A DNA stretch of 52,850 nucleotides. Source: Rhodoferax sp. Its GTDB lineage: Bacteria; Pseudomonadota; Gammaproteobacteria; Burkholderiales; Burkholderiaceae_C. Position numbers and translations under genes: made by a program. Numbering within the stretch: position 1 is the first letter of the stretch; each line of letters starts with the position of its first letter. The notes below the pieces were generated by a model that had not been told where the DNA came from, made no database searches, and saw only the letters and a list, made by a program, of their open reading frames with translations. The stretch is taken from positions 1-52,850 of the forward strand of contig NZ_JANXUQ010000290.1 in the NCBI RefSeq assembly GCF_025356155.1, in the 5' to 3' direction. Positions 26,744-34,557 of this stretch are shown piece by piece.

Positions 26744-27400
26744 TTATTTGAAACGGTCGGGGAACTGCTTGGCTAGCGCAAAGGTCATTGCATCGGCAAT
26801 GCCGTACATGTGATTCTTCATGGCGTCCCAAGTCTGCACTTCTTGCGCATACTCTTTGTTCTCAAGTTGTTGAATCTGTACTACATGGTGGCCGCCATGT
26901 GCCAGCAGCATCCCGCGTAGAGCGTCGACAGGTAGGTGGGGGTTGGCGGTACTTAAGAAGGTGGCGATCTGGTCGGCGTTCTCAAACATGGCGTTGCGTG
27001 CGGCGTCCTGTGCAGCGCTGTCTTTTGCCTTGGTGGCCAACAGGTATTGCTTGACAGCGGAGTAGTGGCCCGCAAGCAAGGCGAAGGTCTTTTCAGACGC
27101 TGGCTTGCCGTAGAAGGGTTCCAGCGCGGCCGACAAGGATTTCGCGTTATTGACCGCTGCGTTTTCCGCTGCTGCTGCAGCGGCGGCGTTGCCGTTGATG
27201 GTTTCCACTACCACCGCGCGCACCCAAAAAGCATGACCCAGCCAGAGATCGCGCATGGTCGAATCGGTCTGTGTGATCTTGTTGGCCGTGTGCAACGCTT
27301 CGGTGTTTAAACGCGCGGCATGGGCAAAAGCGGGTGCGCCGGATCCTACCAAGGCAGCGAGTGTGAGAGCGGCGATAAGGGTTCTGGGAGTGAATGTCAC
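26744..27400 (-). CDS. Secreted helical-bundle protein, function unknown
   Basis: This 218-aa protein has a clear signal peptide (TLIAALTLAALVGSGAPAFA). The mature part is almost all helical, with conserved features I recognise from an unnamed family of secreted bacterial proteins: LWLGHAFWVRAVVVE, LEPFYGKPASEK, NADQIATFLSTANPHLP and a His-rich LLAHGGHHVVQIQ. A stretch of about seven alanines (about 72-80) forms a low-complexity linker. It is upstream of and co-directional with tehA (20 bp apart). The several His residues suggest possible metal or ligand binding, but function is unknown. Confidence 0.75.
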   Translation of the reverse strand: MTFTPRTLIAALTLAALVGSGAPAFAHAARLNTEALHTANKITQTDSTMRDLWLGHAFWVRAVVVETINGNAAAAAAAENAAVNNAKSLSAALEPFYGKPASEKTFALLAGHYSAVKQYLLATKAKDSAAQDAARNAMFENADQIATFLSTANPHLPVDALRGMLLAHGGHHVVQIQQLENKEYAQEVQTWDAMKNHMYGIADAMTFALAKQFPDRFK

Positions 27401-27458
27401 GTTGGTTCATGGTTGTGTAAAAAAAAGGGTGCTGGCATCTGCTTGTGCAGACGTTTTC

Positions 27459-28085
27459 CTACGCTGAAAGATGTCCGTTCCTGAGCAAAATCATCGTGTC
27501 GCGTTCCGCATAAGGCGCATGCCCGGACCCCGGGTGAAAGCGAATCCAACTGCCCGCTGGGTAGGCGCCGCGTTCATCCCGCAGCTCGCCCGATAGCACG
27601 AAGATCTCCTCGCCATGGGGATGGGTGTGCATGTCCGCCCGCGTGCCCGGCCGCCACTGCACCAGAGACACGCGGTGGTGCAGTTTGGACAGTGGCACGA
27701 CCCGCATACCGGGCACACTGCCGTCCCACCAATCCCACTCATCGCTGGCCCAGGTCTCGTTGCCACTGCTGCGCGCCACGGTGTCGCGGTACCAGAAGAC
27801 AACGCTTCCATCCGCTGCGGCAGTCAATGCAAGCGGCTGATTGCGGCTAAAAAAAGTCCCTCTGGCATGCTGTTTCCCGCGTTCCAGAACGCTGCCCTGC
27901 AAAACATACAAATCGTGGCGCGCGTGGGGTTGCAAGTCCAACGTGTCAAAGGGGGCCAGGGTTTGAATGCCCGCCCAGCGCACATCTTGCGGTGCGGACA
28001 GATGTGTGCACGCGGTGCGCGACGCATTCAACGCGGACCAATCGCACAGTTGACATTCAACCATGGCAGTGCATCGGTCAGGCAT
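27459..28085 (-). CDS. ChrR-like cupin protein
   Basis: This 208-aa protein contains two cupin folds. The C-terminal one is well conserved, with the metal-ligand run MHTHPHGEEIFVLSGEL and GSGHAPY, as in ChrR-type cupins. It lacks the N-terminal zinc anti-sigma domain of true ChrR and no sigma factor is adjacent, so a direct enzymatic or sensory role is likelier than anti-sigma activity. Its ATG overlaps the stop of the AhpD-like gene (ATGCCTGA), so the two are translationally coupled. Confidence 0.82.
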   Translation of the reverse strand: MPDRCTAMVECQLCDWSALNASRTACTHLSAPQDVRWAGIQTLAPFDTLDLQPHARHDLYVLQGSVLERGKQHARGTFFSRNQPLALTAAADGSVVFWYRDTVARSSGNETWASDEWDWWDGSVPGMRVVPLSKLHHRVSLVQWRPGTRADMHTHPHGEEIFVLSGELRDERGAYPAGSWIRFHPGSGHAPYAERDTMILLRNGHLSA

Positions 28086-28638
28086 GTGCCACGGGCGCGG
28101 TGGCCTTGCCCAACGCAGGTGCTGCGGGGAAATCCAGCGCAGGGTGTGCGATTTGCTTGAAGTAGTTGGAAAACACGTTCAGCGCCACATGTGCGACCAT
28201 TTCGCCAATCTCGCTGACGGTCCAACCAACTCCCAGCAAGGCATCGTGCGTAGAGGCAGAGACGACTCCCCTGCCCTTGACCAATTCTTCGACAAATACC
28301 AAAGCTGCATGAATCTGGGGTGAGTTGGACTGGGATAGGCGTGTCTTTGCAAGGTCCTCGGCCGACAAACCAAGCTTGGTGCCACGAAAGCTATGCGCGG
28401 CGACGCAGTAGTCGCAGTCGTTCAACTGCGCTGTCAGCAAAGCAATCCGTTCACACATGGCGTTGTCCAGCAAGCCACCTTGCAAGGCACCGCGAAACTC
28501 CAGGTAAGCACCCAGTGCTTTCGGGCTATTCGCCATTGCGCGATACAGATTGGGCACCCGGCCCAGTTGTTTTTGGGTGGCGTCCAGCAGATCTTTTGCG
28601 GCACCGGTGGCGGTTTGCGGGTCTAGCAGTGCGTACAT
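28078..28638 (-). CDS. Carboxymuconolactone decarboxylase/AhpD-family protein
   Basis: The 186-aa protein belongs to the AhpD-like peroxidase-related family. The catalytic motif is intact: two redox Cys and His in DCDYCVAAHSFRG, with an upstream Glu in CERIALLTAQLND. Members reduce peroxides or act in stress detoxification. It is the first gene of a two-gene operon with the ChrR-like cupin and diverges from a LysR regulator 98 bp away. Confidence 0.88.
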   Translation of the reverse strand: MYALLDPQTATGAAKDLLDATQKQLGRVPNLYRAMANSPKALGAYLEFRGALQGGLLDNAMCERIALLTAQLNDCDYCVAAHSFRGTKLGLSAEDLAKTRLSQSNSPQIHAALVFVEELVKGRGVVSASTHDALLGVGWTVSEIGEMVAHVALNVFSNYFKQIAHPALDFPAAPALGKATAPVAHA

Positions 28639-28715
28639 GGAGTCTTTCCTTTACGGGGTATGAAGAGGACTCCAATGTAGAAAAAACAACCACAGGATTC
28701 AACGGGCCACAATAC

Positions 28716-28732
28716 TTTTAGTTATGATAAAA
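28716..28732. promoter_or_regulatory. Putative LysR operator (TTTTA-N7-TAAAA)
   Basis: A perfect 5-bp-arm dyad, TTTTA GTTATGA TAAAA, lies 4 nt before the LysR start codon in the divergent spacer with the AhpD-like gene. Its position overlapping the translation start region suggests autorepression. This rests on symmetry and location only. Confidence 0.4.
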
Positions 28733-28736
28733 CTGC

Positions 28737-29684
28737 ATGAATAACGGTCTCTTGGAACACCTGCAAGTCTTTGTGGCCATCGCGCAAGCGCGCAGCCTGA
28801 CCGGTGCCGCCATTGCCATCGACATCAACCAGGCCACCATCAGTCGCCAATTGGTGGCGCTGGAAAAGCATCTGGGTTGCCGTCTGTTCCATCGTTCCAC
28901 GCGCGCCATCAGCCTGACAGAGCAGGGCGAGCTGTATTTGCAGCACGCGCAGCGCTTGCTGGAGTTGCACGCAGAGGCATACGCCGCTGTGCAAGAGCGT
29001 GGGTCTAGCCTGCGTGGGCGCTTGCGCGTGGCCTGCTCCAACGGCTTTGGCCGCAAGCTGGTGATCCCCCTGCTGGCGCAGTGGCAGGCCCTGCATCCGC
29101 AACTGCACCTGGAGCTGTCGCTATCAGACCAGTTGTCACCACTGATCGAAGAAAGGATCGACGTGGTCTTTCGAACCGCACCTCTGCAGGAGTCGAGCCT
29201 GGTGGCTAGGGCCATTGGGGTATCGCGGCGCATTGTGGTGGCGTCGCCCGCGTATTTGCAGCGCCATGCACCGGTGACTGAACCCGCGCATTTAGAGAGC
29301 CACCAGTGCATCTTGTTTGGCGGCGCCGAGCGCCCTGCGGTGTGGAGCTTCGACGGCCCCAAGGGCAAAGTCACCGTGCATGTGCACGGGCGCTTGACCC
29401 TGTCCACTGTGGATGCGCTGCAAGACGCAGTCTGTGCCGGTCTGGGCGTTGCCATCATGCCGGAGTGGTTCTGGACCCGTGAACGGCTGGACGGGCAAGT
29501 AGTCCGCATCCTGCAGGACTACGCGCTGCCAGACCAGACCATCCACGCGCTAACCAGCGCCCGCCTGGGCCGCACGAGCAAGGTGCGTCAGTTCGTGGAC
29601 TTTGTAGAACAAGGGCTGCGCGCGACAACAGGCGTTGATTCACCCGAGTTATTTCCCCCAGGCGCATCACGCATCATTGCCTAG
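28737..29684 (+). CDS. LysR-family transcriptional regulator
   Basis: The 315-aa protein has an N-terminal helix-turn-helix (VFVAIAQARSLTGAAIAI then QATISRQLVALEKHLG) and a type 2 periplasmic-binding effector domain (LRVACSNGFGRKLVIPLL, VVFRTAPLQESSLVAR). It belongs to the CrgA/AaeR-like subgroup by overall look. It is divergent from, and probably regulates, the AhpD-like and ChrR-like genes. Confidence 0.92.
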   Translation: MNNGLLEHLQVFVAIAQARSLTGAAIAIDINQATISRQLVALEKHLGCRLFHRSTRAISLTEQGELYLQHAQRLLELHAEAYAAVQERGSSLRGRLRVACSNGFGRKLVIPLLAQWQALHPQLHLELSLSDQLSPLIEERIDVVFRTAPLQESSLVARAIGVSRRIVVASPAYLQRHAPVTEPAHLESHQCILFGGAERPAVWSFDGPKGKVTVHVHGRLTLSTVDALQDAVCAGLGVAIMPEWFWTRERLDGQVVRILQDYALPDQTIHALTSARLGRTSKVRQFVDFVEQGLRATTGVDSPELFPPGASRIIA

Positions 29685-29823
29685 CGTTACCAATCGTTAC
29701 GGATTACACCCATCCAATACGGGGCGCAACGGTATTCGTGGCTGAAAATGCGGGGGCATTGCGAGCCTTGGGCCTACCCAGGGGCGATGGCAAGGTTTCC
29801 ACGATTTTGAAGGGTGTCAGACC

Positions 29824-30366
29824 ATGAAGACAACTACTGCAGCCCTGTTGCTATTGGCAACGCTGGCGAGCGCGACCCACGCACAAGTGCGCAAATGCCT
29901 GCTGCCGGACGGCAAGGTGACCTACAGCGACGTGTTGTGCACCAAAGACGCCGCAAAACAGGCTGATGTCAACTTGGTCGCCAATTCGGTAGACAAATCG
30001 CCAGCGCGTGCAGAGGTGCGCAAATTCGCCATGGAGAAGCTCATATCCCAGGCCAGACAGAAGGAGCCTAGTCGGTGCAAGTTCAGTTTGGAGCCCAGCA
30101 TCCAAGGCGATGGCGATCAACTGGCCGAAGCCGCTACGCATGAATGCTTCTCCAACCTACTAGCCGAGCAAACAGGCAACCCATCACACAACGAGGCGTT
30201 TGAGCGCTGGTTCGAGAACCAGCAACTTGCGCAGGGCAAACGCAGCGCCAGTGCTGCGGACCAGGTCCAGCAAACGGCCCCTGATCAACGCGAGAAAGGC
30301 CCCAACTGCAAGTCCGTCAAAGCCAACGGCGCCTGCAGCAAAGTCGGAACGCCTCGGTCGTCATAG
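29824..30366 (+). CDS. Secreted DUF4124-like protein
   Basis: This 180-aa product has a signal peptide (KTTTAALLLLATLASATHA). The DUF4124 signature follows directly: VRKCLLPDGKVTYSDVLCT, with two Cys likely in a disulfide. The remainder is charged with two further Cys-containing segments (SRCKF, HECFSNLL). DUF4124 proteins are common periplasmic proteins of betaproteobacteria without a firm function. The 5' spacer (29685-29823) holds no other gene. Confidence 0.78.
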   Translation: MKTTTAALLLLATLASATHAQVRKCLLPDGKVTYSDVLCTKDAAKQADVNLVANSVDKSPARAEVRKFAMEKLISQARQKEPSRCKFSLEPSIQGDGDQLAEAATHECFSNLLAEQTGNPSHNEAFERWFENQQLAQGKRSASAADQVQQTAPDQREKGPNCKSVKANGACSKVGTPRSS

Positions 30367-30389
30367 CCCGCGTCTCGCTGCGCGGCTAA

Positions 30390-30690
30390 CTGCCCCAGCT
30401 CCGCTCGCAATTGCGCGACCTTGGCCGCTTCGGTCAGGATGGCGCCGGAGCCCAGCAGCGTCACCTCCTCAAGAAAATCCGGCTCTAGCCCTCGTCGGAA
30501 TTACGTTTTAAGCTACTAAAATTGTAGCAACCCCATACCAAATCGGCCGCCTCACCTTAGGGCAGATCGGGCTGGGCGTAGTTCTCGTTCATCAACCTGA
30601 CGTATTCGTCGAGCATGTCGCTGCGGTCGAAGCCGTCGGTGCCCAAGGTCAGGTAACTGCTGTCCCGCTCCAATACATCCGCAAGTAGCT
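30390..30690 (-). pseudogene. Rearranged fossil fragments of an aceE/mdeB-like gene
   Basis: Two segments match the 3' part of the intact E1 gene at 36556-39177. Positions about 30400-30605 align with 36900-37085, sharing GTAGTTCTCGTTCATCA, GCGCC.GAGCCCA.CAGCGT and TAGCCCTCGTCGG. Positions about 30615-30685 align with 36615-36690 (TCGCTGCGG..AAGCC.TCGGT.CCCAAGGTCA). On the + strand the two segments are in the opposite order from the intact gene, so the fossil is permuted as well as truncated. No open frame remains. It carries the same dispersed repeat (copy D) at the equivalent place as the intact gene. Confidence 0.75.
30479..30533 (+). repeat. Dispersed palindromic repeat, copy D (in the aceE/mdeB fossil)
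   Basis: The copy reads CCGGCTCTAGCCCTCGT, then CGGAATTACG, then a hairpin AGCTAC-TAAAATT-GTAGC followed by AACC. It lies at the position homologous to copy E in the intact E1 gene, so the two are related by descent rather than independent insertion. It is closer to the repeat consensus than copy E. Confidence 0.7.
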
Positions 30691-30819
30691 CCCCAGAAGA
30701 AGTCGCAACGCGCCCTGGTTTTCACTATTGCCAGCCTGCCCGCTGGGATAAACTGCTGCAACTAGGTCCAACACGGACGGTTACAGTCGCCAGAACACAA
30801 CCGATCCACAGGAAGCTAT

Positions 30820-31230
30820 ATGCAGAGATTTTTGAAGATTATTGCTGTCCTCGCGATACTCTATTTTGTCCCGAAAGTTGTGATGAAGGTGATGGGGAAG
30901 GACGAAGCAACAGTTACCAAAAAAGCGATTGCTGAAGCGATGCGGGCAACAAACGCGCAACTGCCAAAATTGGTCGCTCCCGGTATAACAATGAACCAGG
31001 TGGAGTTTCAAAACAATATCTATCGGCTCAATTACGATATCGACAATACCGCCGCGTTCAATCTCAACCAGCGTTCCACCTATGAGGCCAACGCTGTTGC
31101 GATGACTTGTATGGGCGCAATGAAAGAGCTTTCCAAACGAGGGGTGATATTTGAATATCAGTACAACTATGTTGAGAATGGATCAAAGAAAATTCTCACC
31201 TTGACAGTCGCACCGAACAAATGCCAGTAA
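30820..31230 (+). CDS. Small membrane-anchored protein, unknown
   Basis: The 136-aa product has one N-terminal hydrophobic helix (FLKIIAVLAILYFVPKVVMK) that could be an anchor or uncleaved signal. A 100-residue soluble domain follows with two Cys (MTCMGAM... PNKCQ at the C-terminus), possibly a disulfide. AGGAAG sits before the ATG. It is more AT-rich than its neighbours. I do not recognise the family. It lies between the E1 fossil and the three-gene unknown block. Confidence 0.65.
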   Translation: MQRFLKIIAVLAILYFVPKVVMKVMGKDEATVTKKAIAEAMRATNAQLPKLVAPGITMNQVEFQNNIYRLNYDIDNTAAFNLNQRSTYEANAVAMTCMGAMKELSKRGVIFEYQYNYVENGSKKILTLTVAPNKCQ

Positions 31231-31553
31231 CCCCGAGTCTTCCGCGCAGGATCAAGCAATTTATATTGATTTTCCCTGTATTTTTACGCGCAAAAAGCGG
31301 GCAGGCGCTTACCGCTTCAACGAAGCCGACAACTTCGCAAAACGAAGAACTTCGGCAGCTGGCTGCTTGTCCGGCACTGTGTAGCGCGGCTTCACCCAGG
31401 AAAGCCGACCCTTTTTTTGCCTTGTCGGCTGGCATCCGGTGCAATCTGTGCTGTCTGCAATGAACGTCGAAGGATCCGACGGAACCGTCTGGCAATGGGA
31501 CTCAGCGTGCGTAGAATCTGAAGATCAACTCATTCAGTTCAAAAGGGAGAACG
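31231..31553. other. 320-bp spacer with a hairpin, no gene recognised
   Basis: A nested hairpin at 31325-31356 (GCCGA..CTTCG-CAAAA-CGAAG..TCGGC) is the only structure I see. A 7-T run at 31411-31417 is not preceded by a matching GC stem. The ribosome-binding site of the next gene (GGGAGA, 31545-31550) ends the spacer. A promoter for the three-gene block is expected here but I cannot point to clear -35/-10 boxes. Confidence 0.35.
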
Positions 31554-33095
31554 ATGCTTGCTCTTGTCATCATCAAGCGTTCCGTTGTCACGAACGCTGA
31601 CGTCGTAGGCGAGGGTGAAGGGGAAGGCGGTTTGCAAGATGGTTCAACAGCTAATCGAAGCCAAGTCGAGGCGCATGTTGGCCAACGCCAATCCGTGATA
31701 AGGGGCATCGCCGCAGGGCTGCTGGCATGCGCCTGCCTGGCTTCACCTCCGCACGCCATCGCCCAGCACGCGCTGGACATGCGCCCGCTCGCCGAGTGCC
31801 TGAAGGGCTGGGACATCCAGTGGCGCATGCCCTACTACCCGCAACTGTTCCTAAATAAGTGCACTGAGGAAGGCCCCACCGGCAAAGCCCTGATTGCCAA
31901 CGCACCAGAGCGTCGGATGAAGGCCGCGATGAACTTCAGCACCGATGCGTTTCCCCTATCGCCGGGGGAATCGCGGCCCTACGGCGACGCGCCGCAGGCC
32001 TTGTATGCGCACTTCGACAGGTTGCTTGCCGGCCAGGGCTTCAAGAGGGTCGAGGGGCCGGTCATGGGCACGGGCGAAACTCCGATTCCGAAATCGGCCG
32101 CCTACGAACGCGAGCGGGGCAACAGCACGCTCAGGGTCGAACTCTCGATGCTCTACTCGCATACATTCGACCTGGTGTTGGAGGCTCGCGGCCAACTTCA
32201 GGACGCGGCTAAGCTGCCCGCGCCGAAAGCCGACTTTGACATCACGCGGGCGGATGAGTACGCCCCCCTGTTCGTGCTGCCGGGGGCTAAGCTGGTCAGT
32301 GAAGGCATAGTGTGGGAACAACAGGATTTTCCGGACCGGCCGGGTAGCGCGAGTACCGTCCAGGTCTATGTTCCGGCGCGCCAGTTCAGGTATGAGATTG
32401 CGGCCAAGCTCACGCAGAGCGACGCCTTATCGGCGTGGCAGATTGCGCTGCGGCAGGCCGGTTGGACACCCGCCAACACACCCTACTACTGGTCAGGCAC
32501 GACCCGGACGCTCAATTTCAAATTACCCGGTCGAACGCTGGAGGCGGGCTTGTCCGCGTTCGAGGACCAGGGTGTCACGCGCCTGACCGCGGTCCTGATC
32601 GATCCCGGCTTCTGGCCTTCGGTTGTGCCCAGCCTGCGGCAGATGGAATGGACAAAACCCTGGGAATTTGCGCCCGAATTCGACGCCACCGGAAACCCCA
32701 CCGAAGCCACGCGCCGCAAGCTGTTCGCACTCAGCGGGTGGACGCACAACACCGGTCCGGAAAAACTGTATATCGTCCCCGTGGTAGCCGAGAGGCTGCT
32801 GGCCGACAAGGCGGCCGTGGAACGCGCGCGCAAGGCGGCGCAGTGGATGCACGATGAAATACTGCGCGTCGGAATCCATGGCGGCCACCGCAACGCCCCA
32901 TTGAAGGCGATCGACATCCATCCCGATGTCAAACCCACGGCCTTGCCGAAGTTTGAAGTCGAAGTCGGCGCGCGCGTGACCTATCTTCACTGCCGGACAG
33001 TCTCCGACAATCGTCCGACGGGCGAGGTCAAGACCTGTAGTTGCAAGTTCGACCGCGAGACACTGTCGGCGCATCCCGGGGCATGCAGCCCATGA
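31554..33095 (+). CDS. Secreted or lipid-anchored protein, unknown (block gene 1)
   Basis: The open frame from ATG 31554 (513 aa) has a good ribosome-binding site. However, its signal-peptide-like segment (VIRGIAAGLLACACLASPPHA) begins only near residue 48, so a start at GTG 31695 (466 aa) is possible. LLAC within this segment could be a poor lipobox. The mature part has several soluble domains with Cys pairs (CLKGW...NKCTEEG; TYLHCRTV and KTCSCKF near the C-terminus). I recognise no family. The stop overlaps the next gene by 4 nt (ATGA), so it is the first gene of a three-gene operon. Confidence 0.75.
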   Translation: MLALVIIKRSVVTNADVVGEGEGEGGLQDGSTANRSQVEAHVGQRQSVIRGIAAGLLACACLASPPHAIAQHALDMRPLAECLKGWDIQWRMPYYPQLFLNKCTEEGPTGKALIANAPERRMKAAMNFSTDAFPLSPGESRPYGDAPQALYAHFDRLLAGQGFKRVEGPVMGTGETPIPKSAAYERERGNSTLRVELSMLYSHTFDLVLEARGQLQDAAKLPAPKADFDITRADEYAPLFVLPGAKLVSEGIVWEQQDFPDRPGSASTVQVYVPARQFRYEIAAKLTQSDALSAWQIALRQAGWTPANTPYYWSGTTRTLNFKLPGRTLEAGLSAFEDQGVTRLTAVLIDPGFWPSVVPSLRQMEWTKPWEFAPEFDATGNPTEATRRKLFALSGWTHNTGPEKLYIVPVVAERLLADKAAVERARKAAQWMHDEILRVGIHGGHRNAPLKAIDIHPDVKPTALPKFEVEVGARVTYLHCRTVSDNRPTGEVKTCSCKFDRETLSAHPGACSP

Positions 33096-34552
33096 GTGCC
33101 GGCAAGATTCTGCGCGAGGTGTTGCGCAAGGTGGCGATCAGTGCGGCAATCGTCATGGGCTTGCTGCTGGTCGCCGCGGCGCTCCTGACGTGGAACTACG
33201 TCCGGGAACATCGCGACAGCCAGCGTGAAGGCGACGATCCGGTACGGGAGGCTCTGGCCGGACCCGAGCCGGCCGCGCTGCGCGGAATAGCAAGGGCCAT
33301 CAACCAGTTTTCGACGCTGGACGAGGCCGCCGCCGTGGCTCTGCGCGCCAGTTACCATTGCGAGGCCGCACTGCTGCGCCTGCGCGCGGGTGACATGGAG
33401 GGCAAACTGGGCCGGCACTATCTGGAATGCGGGCGGAGCGAAGGCCCTCCTGGCCCCGGCGACACAGTCCTGGTGGTTGGCATCGAGCTGCCGCGGCAAC
33501 GTCCAGTCTCGCTGGAGTTGCGCAAGCTGGCGGGCAAGCGCTGGTTTGGCGGCGGTCTCGACCCCGGGGGCACCGTGGCCAGCGCGAACGGAATCGAGTT
33601 CAAGGAGCCGACGCGGTTTGTCGACCTGGTGCTCGATGCCTATGACGGCGGCATATCGGGCGCCTGTTTTTCGCCATCCAGTTGCGACTATGCTCGGGCG
33701 GAACGCGCGAAGAACGGGCCGCCACGCTGGAATGGTCAACCGAAGAACATGGGGCCGCGCGAGCAGATCGTGCTGCGTCTGGAGCAACTCGGGCTGCAGT
33801 GCTCGCCGCTGCAATCGGAAGGTGGCGGCACGCCGACCGGCGACGACATGCGAATCGTGCGCCGCTGCGGCACCAGGTCGTTTTCCGGCGAGGCGCAGAC
33901 TATCGACCTCGTGTTCGATTCGATGACCGGCGCCGTCACCTCGCTGGATTTTGCCGTTGCTGGAAAGACTCTGCGCGTGCCGACCCCGGGCGACGTCCCG
34001 GAACAGCCGGCGGGTGGCGTGCGCTTGCTGCTACCGGCCGCCACCGGCGAGGTACTGGACTTTCCGCTGGCACCGAACTTTCATTACAACGGAATTGACC
34101 GCCTGAAACGGTTCGACCAGTTAAGCGACGTTTCGCGGCAACGCGTGGTCGGCATCAACTTGAAGCAGGTCACGGACATGCTGGCTGCGCCGGACGCCCT
34201 GCCGGTTGCCCAGTTGCAGAAACTCGATGCTGCGGCGGCACTGCTGGCGCGTTTCGGCGAAGCCGGGCTTGCGCCGGTCAGGGCATCGCTGGCCGAAGCG
34301 CCGCTGCCGGTGGCAAGCGCCATGGCGTTGGCACATTGCGCACTGCGCGAACAAGCGCCGGACTGCCTGGCCCTGGCGACGGTGGCACGGCCGCAGATCG
34401 CTGCTCATCTGCAGTCGGCACACCAGGAGGCGCAAGAGTGGACGCAAGGCTTGGCCGAACAGAATGTCGGCAAGCGCCGCCTGCAACTGCTGAGAGTCCA
34501 ACTGCAGGCGGCGAAGGGAGGAGCTCTCCCTCAACGGTCCAGGCAGGGTTAA
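33092..34552 (+). CDS. Membrane-anchored protein, unknown (block gene 2)
   Basis: This 486-aa product begins MSAGKILREVLRKVAISAAI and has one N-terminal membrane helix (about 13-33) followed by a large periplasmic domain. Cys residues cluster at about 90-115 (SYHCEA, YLECGR), 190-200 (SGACFSPSSCDY) and near the C-terminus (AHCALREQAPDCLALA). I start at the ATG overlapping the preceding stop; an alternative ATG lies three codons upstream (33083). No family recognised. The C-terminal part is Ala/Leu-rich and helical. Confidence 0.72.
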   Translation: MSAGKILREVLRKVAISAAIVMGLLLVAAALLTWNYVREHRDSQREGDDPVREALAGPEPAALRGIARAINQFSTLDEAAAVALRASYHCEAALLRLRAGDMEGKLGRHYLECGRSEGPPGPGDTVLVVGIELPRQRPVSLELRKLAGKRWFGGGLDPGGTVASANGIEFKEPTRFVDLVLDAYDGGISGACFSPSSCDYARAERAKNGPPRWNGQPKNMGPREQIVLRLEQLGLQCSPLQSEGGGTPTGDDMRIVRRCGTRSFSGEAQTIDLVFDSMTGAVTSLDFAVAGKTLRVPTPGDVPEQPAGGVRLLLPAATGEVLDFPLAPNFHYNGIDRLKRFDQLSDVSRQRVVGINLKQVTDMLAAPDALPVAQLQKLDAAAALLARFGEAGLAPVRASLAEAPLPVASAMALAHCALREQAPDCLALATVARPQIAAHLQSAHQEAQEWTQGLAEQNVGKRRLQLLRVQLQAAKGGALPQRSRQG

Positions 34553-34557
34553 CTGCG

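Noticed and set aside
31325-31356. Integron attC-like hairpin in the spacer before the unknown block
   Set aside because: No conserved attC core sites (GTTRRRY or its partner) flank it and no integrase is nearby.
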